Shown in pieces: positions 15,219 through 18,820 of a DNA stretch of 18,820 nt. Made by a program: the position numbers and the translations under genes. The stretch's first letter is position 1, and each line of letters starts with the position of its first letter. The notes under the pieces are model-generated. The model was not told the origin of the DNA and ran no database searches. It was given only the letters and a program-made list of their open reading frames with translations. Origin of the DNA: Desulfobacterales bacterium (GTDB lineage: Bacteria; Desulfobacterota; Desulfobulbia; Desulfobulbales; Desulfocapsaceae); the NCBI GenBank assembly GCA_013042695.1, contig JABDPQ010000511.1, forward strand, positions 1 through 18,820, written 5' to 3'.

Positions 15219-15953
15219 ATGTTTAATAAAATTGAAACTCCGAAAAGAGCCCACATGGCGGCAAAGATGTTAATTGAGGGGATCAAGGCGCAAAAACTTG
15301 CGGTTGGCGACAAACTGCCGCCCGAGAGAGTTATCGCCCAGGAAATGAGTCTGAGCCGAAATACGGTGCGAGAAGCGATTGCAACCCTACAAATTATGGG
15401 AATTTTGGAGACGCGCCAAAGCCAAGGCAATTACGTAATAAATGCAGTAGACGAAAACAATTACGAAACGTTTCTTTCCCTCATATTTAAAACCGATGAA
15501 TCCCCGTTTGCGCTCATTGACGCTCGAATCGCCTTCGAGCCCGGTGCTGCTCTATTTTGCAGCCGGACATGTTCGGAAAATGATATTAAATCATTGTCTT
15601 CCCGAGTTGATCGAATCAGCCAGGCACTCGCTGATGATGACATCAAAACCTACCGCATAGAAGACCAGCTATTTCACCTGAGCATTGCCCAAATGACACG
15701 CAACATACTGATAATAAACACCATTTCATCACTTCTGAATGCGATGAAGAACCCACTCTGGCAGGCCATGAAAAATGCCATAATCGACGCAGAACTGCGC
15801 GAGAGCCGTACGCGCGAGCACAAAGACATTTTTCAGGCAATCGCCTTGAGAGACGAGCTAGTCATAATCACTGCTGTGCAAACCCATCTCGAAAATTCTA
15901 AATTACGCTTTTTTGTTGAAGATGATTTGTTTTCTTCCGACCAACAAGAATAA
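15219..15953 (+). CDS. GntR-family transcriptional regulator, FadR subfamily (FCD domain)
   Basis: A 244-residue regulator. The N-terminal winged helix-turn-helix spans about residues 8-75 with the classic GDKLPPERVIAQEMSLS, NTVREAIATL and TRQSQGNYV segments. The C-terminal helical FCD domain (about 90-230) has DQLFHLSIA and later HKDIFQAI and THLENS, which supply the Asp and three His that usually bind a metal next to the organic-acid effector. FadR-subfamily members commonly sense a carboxylate substrate or intermediate and release DNA. The operators in front of this gene and of the divergent radical SAM gene match the subfamily's TGGTNNNACCA core, so it probably controls both directions. 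The frame is open back to a TTG at 15180. ATG 15219 gives normal family length but has a weak ribosome site. Confidence 0.93.
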   Translation: MFNKIETPKRAHMAAKMLIEGIKAQKLAVGDKLPPERVIAQEMSLSRNTVREAIATLQIMGILETRQSQGNYVINAVDENNYETFLSLIFKTDESPFALIDARIAFEPGAALFCSRTCSENDIKSLSSRVDRISQALADDDIKTYRIEDQLFHLSIAQMTRNILIINTISSLLNAMKNPLWQAMKNAIIDAELRESRTREHKDIFQAIALRDELVIITAVQTHLENSKLRFFVEDDLFSSDQQE

Positions 15954-16115
15954 CCTGTACCTGTGTGCACCCCTGCAAGCGATATTTATTTGTGCATATC
16001 ACACACTACGTTACCGGTTCAACGCCTCCCAGATTTTAACATTTCCATTATTGACTGTTTCATTGGATCAAGGAAATCACACAAACCTCATCTCTTTATA
16101 AATAGCGGCCCAACA

Positions 16116-16121
16116 AAGGAG
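16116..16121 (+). promoter_or_regulatory. Ribosome binding site of the enolase-superfamily gene
   Basis: AAGGAG lies seven bases before the ATG at 16129 and fixes the start. The 175-base gap behind gntR (15954-16128) shows no clear promoter. It holds only a short TGTG-N5-CACA dyad at 15991-16003 of unknown meaning, so read-through from gntR is possible. Confidence 0.65.
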
Positions 16122-16128
16122 AAATTAA

Positions 16129-17292
16129 ATGAAGATTACAGATATTAGAGTTTTCACCATTCACCCAGGATGGCGGAAAAACCTCTTGTTCGTCAAGGTT
16201 GAAACCGATGATGGTATCACTGGCTGGGGAGAAGCTTACACGCAATATGACCGTGACAGAGCAGTTAAAAGCCATCTGGACGAAATGAGCCGCTATCTCG
16301 TCGGGCGGGATCCTCTTCAGATTAGACATTTCAGAAGAATCCTTTTTGATGACTTTGCCCAGCGCCGTGGATCCCTTGAATTCTACAGCGCCTTCTCCGG
16401 TATTGAAACTGCTTTGTGGGATATTGCGGGAAAAGTAACTGGTCAACCCATCTATAACCTCTTAGGTGGGCCCTGTAGAAAAAAAATCCGTGTTTATGCC
16501 AACGGCTGGGGTTACAAATTACAAAATATAGACGACTACGTACGCGCAGCAGAAAATGTGGTGGAGCAAGGCTTTACAGCCATGAAATTTGATCCACTGC
16601 CTCGTCCATGGCGCACACACATTCCACTTCAGCACATTCGGCACGCCGAAAAAGTTGTCGGGGCCCTTCGAAAAGCACTAGGCCCAGATGTTGACCTTCT
16701 ATTGGATATTCACCGACGTTTGGCCCCCGTTCATGCAATTGAGCTTGCCAAAAGAGTAGAACAATACGAACCGTATTGGTTTGAAGAACCATGTCAAGCG
16801 GAAGATATCGAAGCCATTGCAGAAGTCCGCAGAAACACAAGAATTCCAGTAGTAACAGGCGAGAACATTCTAACAAAGGCTGGATACCGGCCGGTTTTCG
16901 AGCGCAGAGCCGCCGATATTATTAACCCTGATGTCGCTAATACTGGAGGCATCCTCGAATTGCTCGAAATTGCCGCCATGGCAGAACCGTACTTTGTAGC
17001 AGTCTCTCCACATAACTACAATTCAACATTATTAGCATTATCTGCAACAGTGCATGCATCTGCTTGCATGCCTAATTTCATCATTACTGAATACTTCCTA
17101 CCTTTTGTCGAACTTGGTGACAAAATTAGCAGGAACCAATTAAAACCAATTGATGGCTTCATAACTCTTCCTGAAGAACCGGGATTGGGCCTTGAAATCA
17201 ATGAAAAAGCACTTGCAGACTTTCCTTATAAACAATTTCCTCTTAGAAAACTTCCTCATCCGGAGGACGACGGTAAATCTAGTGGATTTTAA
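16129..17292 (+). CDS. Mandelate racemase/enolase-superfamily sugar-acid dehydratase
   Basis: A 387-residue enolase-superfamily protein of the mandelate racemase/muconate lactonizing subgroup, similar in pattern to D-galactonate dehydratase. The N-terminal capping domain (about 1-125) includes DDGITGWGEAYT. In the barrel the metal triad is Asp193 (LLDIH), Glu219 (FEEP) and Glu245 (TGEN). His195, two residues after Asp193, is typical of acid-sugar dehydratases. The His-Asp general acid/base pair is His295 (SPHN) with Asp268 (INPDVANTGG). All catalytic residues are intact, so it should remove water from, or epimerise, a 2-hydroxy or 2,3-dihydroxy carboxylate. It lies downstream of and co-directional with gntR, so it probably belongs to the same pathway. 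The substrate is not readable. Confidence 0.92.
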   Translation: MKITDIRVFTIHPGWRKNLLFVKVETDDGITGWGEAYTQYDRDRAVKSHLDEMSRYLVGRDPLQIRHFRRILFDDFAQRRGSLEFYSAFSGIETALWDIAGKVTGQPIYNLLGGPCRKKIRVYANGWGYKLQNIDDYVRAAENVVEQGFTAMKFDPLPRPWRTHIPLQHIRHAEKVVGALRKALGPDVDLLLDIHRRLAPVHAIELAKRVEQYEPYWFEEPCQAEDIEAIAEVRRNTRIPVVTGENILTKAGYRPVFERRAADIINPDVANTGGILELLEIAAMAEPYFVAVSPHNYNSTLLALSATVHASACMPNFIITEYFLPFVELGDKISRNQLKPIDGFITLPEEPGLGLEINEKALADFPYKQFPLRKLPHPEDDGKSSGF

Positions 17293-17359
17293 AAAAGACA
17301 AACTTTATTGATGACTTTGTCAGCGATCACTGCATCGAACATGTAATCACCTCTCATAA

Positions 17360-17400
17360 AGACAACTGGGTGCTTTTTAAAAATTGCGGCCCAGTTGTTT
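17360..17400 (+). terminator. Hairpin between the dehydratase and esterase genes
   Basis: ACAACTGGG (17362-17370) pairs with CCCAGTTGT (17390-17398) around a 19-base loop containing TTTTTAAAAA. The stem can extend by a G-U and an A-T pair. It stands 68 bases after the dehydratase stop and 75 bases before the esterase ATG. With only a short T-tract, it may be a weak terminator, an attenuator or an mRNA processing site. Confidence 0.45.
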
Positions 17401-17472
17401 GCTAACCTAAACCTAGTTTTATATGCCGGTATACTGTAAAAGGGGGTGTGTAAATTAAATGAAGGACATCAT

Positions 17473-18411
17473 ATGCGCGAAGTATCAGCAAAATTACGAC
17501 CCTGGTTGGAGAACCTCAATATTTTGCTGGCCGAACTGTCAGCCGATGGATTTAAGCCAACTCCGACCAATGCGCGTGAAGCCTTGGCCAACCTGACATC
17601 CGGAATGGTGACAGACATTCTTGATATTGCCTGGTGCCAGGATGATCTGATACAGGGTCGTGGCTACGATGTTCCAGTGCGTATTTACCATCCCGAGCCT
17701 TCGGTGAAGTTGCCTGTGCTGGTTTACTTTCATGGTGGCGGTCATATGGCCGGAAGTGTGACAGTCTATGACTCTATATGTCGGAAAATGGCGAATGTTA
17801 CGCAGCATATCGTGGTCTCAGTGGACTACCGTCTATCACCAGAATGTCCTTATCCAGCTGCCGTTAACGATGCCTATCATGCAGTAAAAGAAGTGTGGTT
17901 GACCCTAAAACGGCGTCAACTTGCTTTTCAGCGCAGGTTATCCATTGCAGGTGACAGTGCAGGCGGTGCGCTCTGTGCAACGGTTGCTCATTTAGCACAG
18001 TTTGATGATAGTATTACAATTCATCGCCAGGCGATGATTTATCCGAGTCTGGATTACACCATGAGTTCCAATTCTTTGCAACAGAATGCGGTCGGTTATC
18101 TGCTGCAAAAAGATAAAATTGCCTGGTATTTTGATAACTATTTCCAGACCAGCGAGAACCGCAAAACAGTATCACCCCTCTATATGGAATTTAGCCGGAA
18201 GTTACCGGAATCACTAGTTATCACTGCTGAGTTTTGCCCGCTAAGAGATGAAGGGTTTGCATATATAGACAAAATTAGACAGGTTGGGGTTGAGGCCGAG
18301 CATCTACATTTTGATAATATGATTCACGCCTTTCTAAACCTGGAAAACTTGGTTAAAGAAGAGTGTGAAACCGTCTACCTGCGGATTGCTGAATTCCTCA
18401 ATCGTGCTTAG
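17473..18411 (+). CDS. Alpha/beta hydrolase, hormone-sensitive lipase-like esterase
   Basis: A 312-residue serine hydrolase of the HSL/alpha/beta hydrolase-3 (bacterial type IV esterase) family. From the ATG at 17473, the oxyanion motif HGGG is at 87-90, DYRLSPE at about 118-124, the nucleophile Ser162 in GDSAGG, the acid Asp259 in PLRDEG and the base His285 in MIHAFLN. The triad is complete and no signal peptide is seen, so it is a cytoplasmic esterase or lactonase of small substrates. A GTG at 17446 extends the frame by nine codons, but GAAGGA seven bases upstream favours the ATG. Separated from the dehydratase by a hairpin-containing gap of 180 bases, it may have its own promoter. In this locus it could hydrolyse an ester or lactone feeding the pathway, which is inference. 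Confidence 0.9.
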   Translation: MREVSAKLRPWLENLNILLAELSADGFKPTPTNAREALANLTSGMVTDILDIAWCQDDLIQGRGYDVPVRIYHPEPSVKLPVLVYFHGGGHMAGSVTVYDSICRKMANVTQHIVVSVDYRLSPECPYPAAVNDAYHAVKEVWLTLKRRQLAFQRRLSIAGDSAGGALCATVAHLAQFDDSITIHRQAMIYPSLDYTMSSNSLQQNAVGYLLQKDKIAWYFDNYFQTSENRKTVSPLYMEFSRKLPESLVITAEFCPLRDEGFAYIDKIRQVGVEAEHLHFDNMIHAFLNLENLVKEECETVYLRIAEFLNRA

Positions 18412-18460
18412 TCGATTTCAGCTCGTTGAAAGAGCCGGCTCCGTAGTAAATTTGCCAGGG

Positions 18461-18483
18461 ATGCCGGCACAACGTGCCGGCAT
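18461..18483. terminator. Strong inverted repeat between convergent genes
   Basis: ATGCCGGCAC and GTGCCGGCAT form a perfect GC-rich 10-bp stem with a 3-base AAC loop, followed on the plus strand by a T-rich stretch. It lies 50 bases after the esterase stop and 56 bases before the stop of the convergent partial ORF. It most likely ends the plus-strand transcript and perhaps also the minus-strand one. Confidence 0.8.
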
Positions 18484-18538
18484 TTCTCACATTTTCTTAT
18501 CTAATTGGTCAAATCATACACTTAGATGACAAGACCCT

Positions 18539-18820
18539 TCAGAAGTCGAACAAGGATACTTTTCCCACGTGCATTTCCTCAATATTTGAGATACCTGCGT
18601 TGGCAATTTCGACAACTTGTCGCACGGCATTGTGCGCATGATCTGATCCGGTTTCTAACAATCCTCGCGCCATCTGGTCTGCCATTTGTCCGGCCTCCTC
18701 GACAAGAACCATCTGCTCCAGATTGGTTTTCCTAAATTGTGTCATGGCATCCAGCCAAAAAATGCAGACCTCACAGTTGGCGCGGATCAATTGATCGGCA
18801 ATCATTTCTCCGCTTTCCAG
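18539..18820 (-). CDS. Hypothetical protein, partial at the right edge
   Basis: The minus-strand frame is open from the window edge to a stop at 18539. A possible ATG at 18805, with GGAG only two or three bases ahead, would give 88 residues, but the true start may lie outside. The visible part contains a CxxC (CEVC), an aromatic segment FWLDAM and a long amphipathic helical stretch rich in Gln, Glu, Ala and Met (LVEEAGQMADQMARGLLE), then NAVRQVVEIANAG. This helical character is loosely like phasins, but I cannot assign a family. It lies beyond a terminator in opposite orientation to the esterase, so it is probably unrelated to the catabolic locus. Confidence 0.45.
   Translation of the reverse strand: MESGEMIADQLIRANCEVCIFWLDAMTQFRKTNLEQMVLVEEAGQMADQMARGLLETGSDHAHNAVRQVVEIANAGISNIEEMHVGKVSLFDF

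Noticed and set aside
15991..16003. TGTG-N5-CACA dyad considered as a CRP site
   Set aside because: CRP sites need TGTGA-N6-TCACA spacing; here the half-sites are three bases too close.

Overview
The window carries a dense bacterial catabolic locus. It is centred on a tripartite tricarboxylate transporter (TTT, TctABC type) and a FadR-type GntR regulator. Twelve genes run leftwards on the minus strand from about 14984 to 108 with gaps of about 7 to 206 bases and no internal convergent or divergent gene. They look like one long operon or a few overlapping transcripts. The regulator, an enolase-superfamily dehydratase and an HSL-type esterase run rightwards from 15219. Good AGGAGG-type ribosome sites, TTT genes and a REP-like hairpin at the left edge suggest a proteobacterium or Desulfobacterota member, but the phylum is a low-confidence inference.

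Layout from the divergent control region leftwards: atypical radical SAM enzyme (13749-14984), TctC-type binding protein, TctB-type and TctA-type membrane subunits (10225-13622), MmgE/PrpD protein (8768-10129), IlvD/Edd dehydratase (7034-8707), a homologue of phosphosulfolactate synthase ComA (6196-6975), an Ldh2-family 2-hydroxyacid dehydrogenase (the family of sulfolactate dehydrogenase ComC; 4987-6090), a four-domain rhodanese protein (3378-4979), an M29 aminopeptidase/NicX-like metalloenzyme (2256-3224), a 6-phosphogluconate-dehydrogenase-like DUF1932 protein (1331-2227) and a class I/II aminotransferase (108-1298). Rightwards: GntR/FadR regulator, mandelate racemase/enolase-type sugar-acid dehydratase, alpha/beta hydrolase. 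A strong hairpin then precedes an unrelated minus-strand partial ORF at the right edge.

The control region between the radical SAM gene and gntR has two copies of the FadR-family operator core TGGTNNNACCA, one near each start. One overlaps a good minus-strand promoter. This supports local control of both arms by the encoded regulator.

Working model (inference): a carboxylate, possibly hydroxylated, esterified or sulfonated, is imported by the TTT system. It is then processed by dehydratases, a dehydrogenase pair, a ComA-like C-S or C-C lyase/synthase and an aminotransferase, with the rhodanese handling sulfur. ComA-like, ComC-family and rhodanese genes together hint at an organosulfonate. 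However, the known sulfonate lyases (SuyAB, CuyA, Xsc) and the rest of coenzyme M synthesis (ComB, ComD, ComE) are absent, so the substrate is unknown and the pathway may be undescribed.
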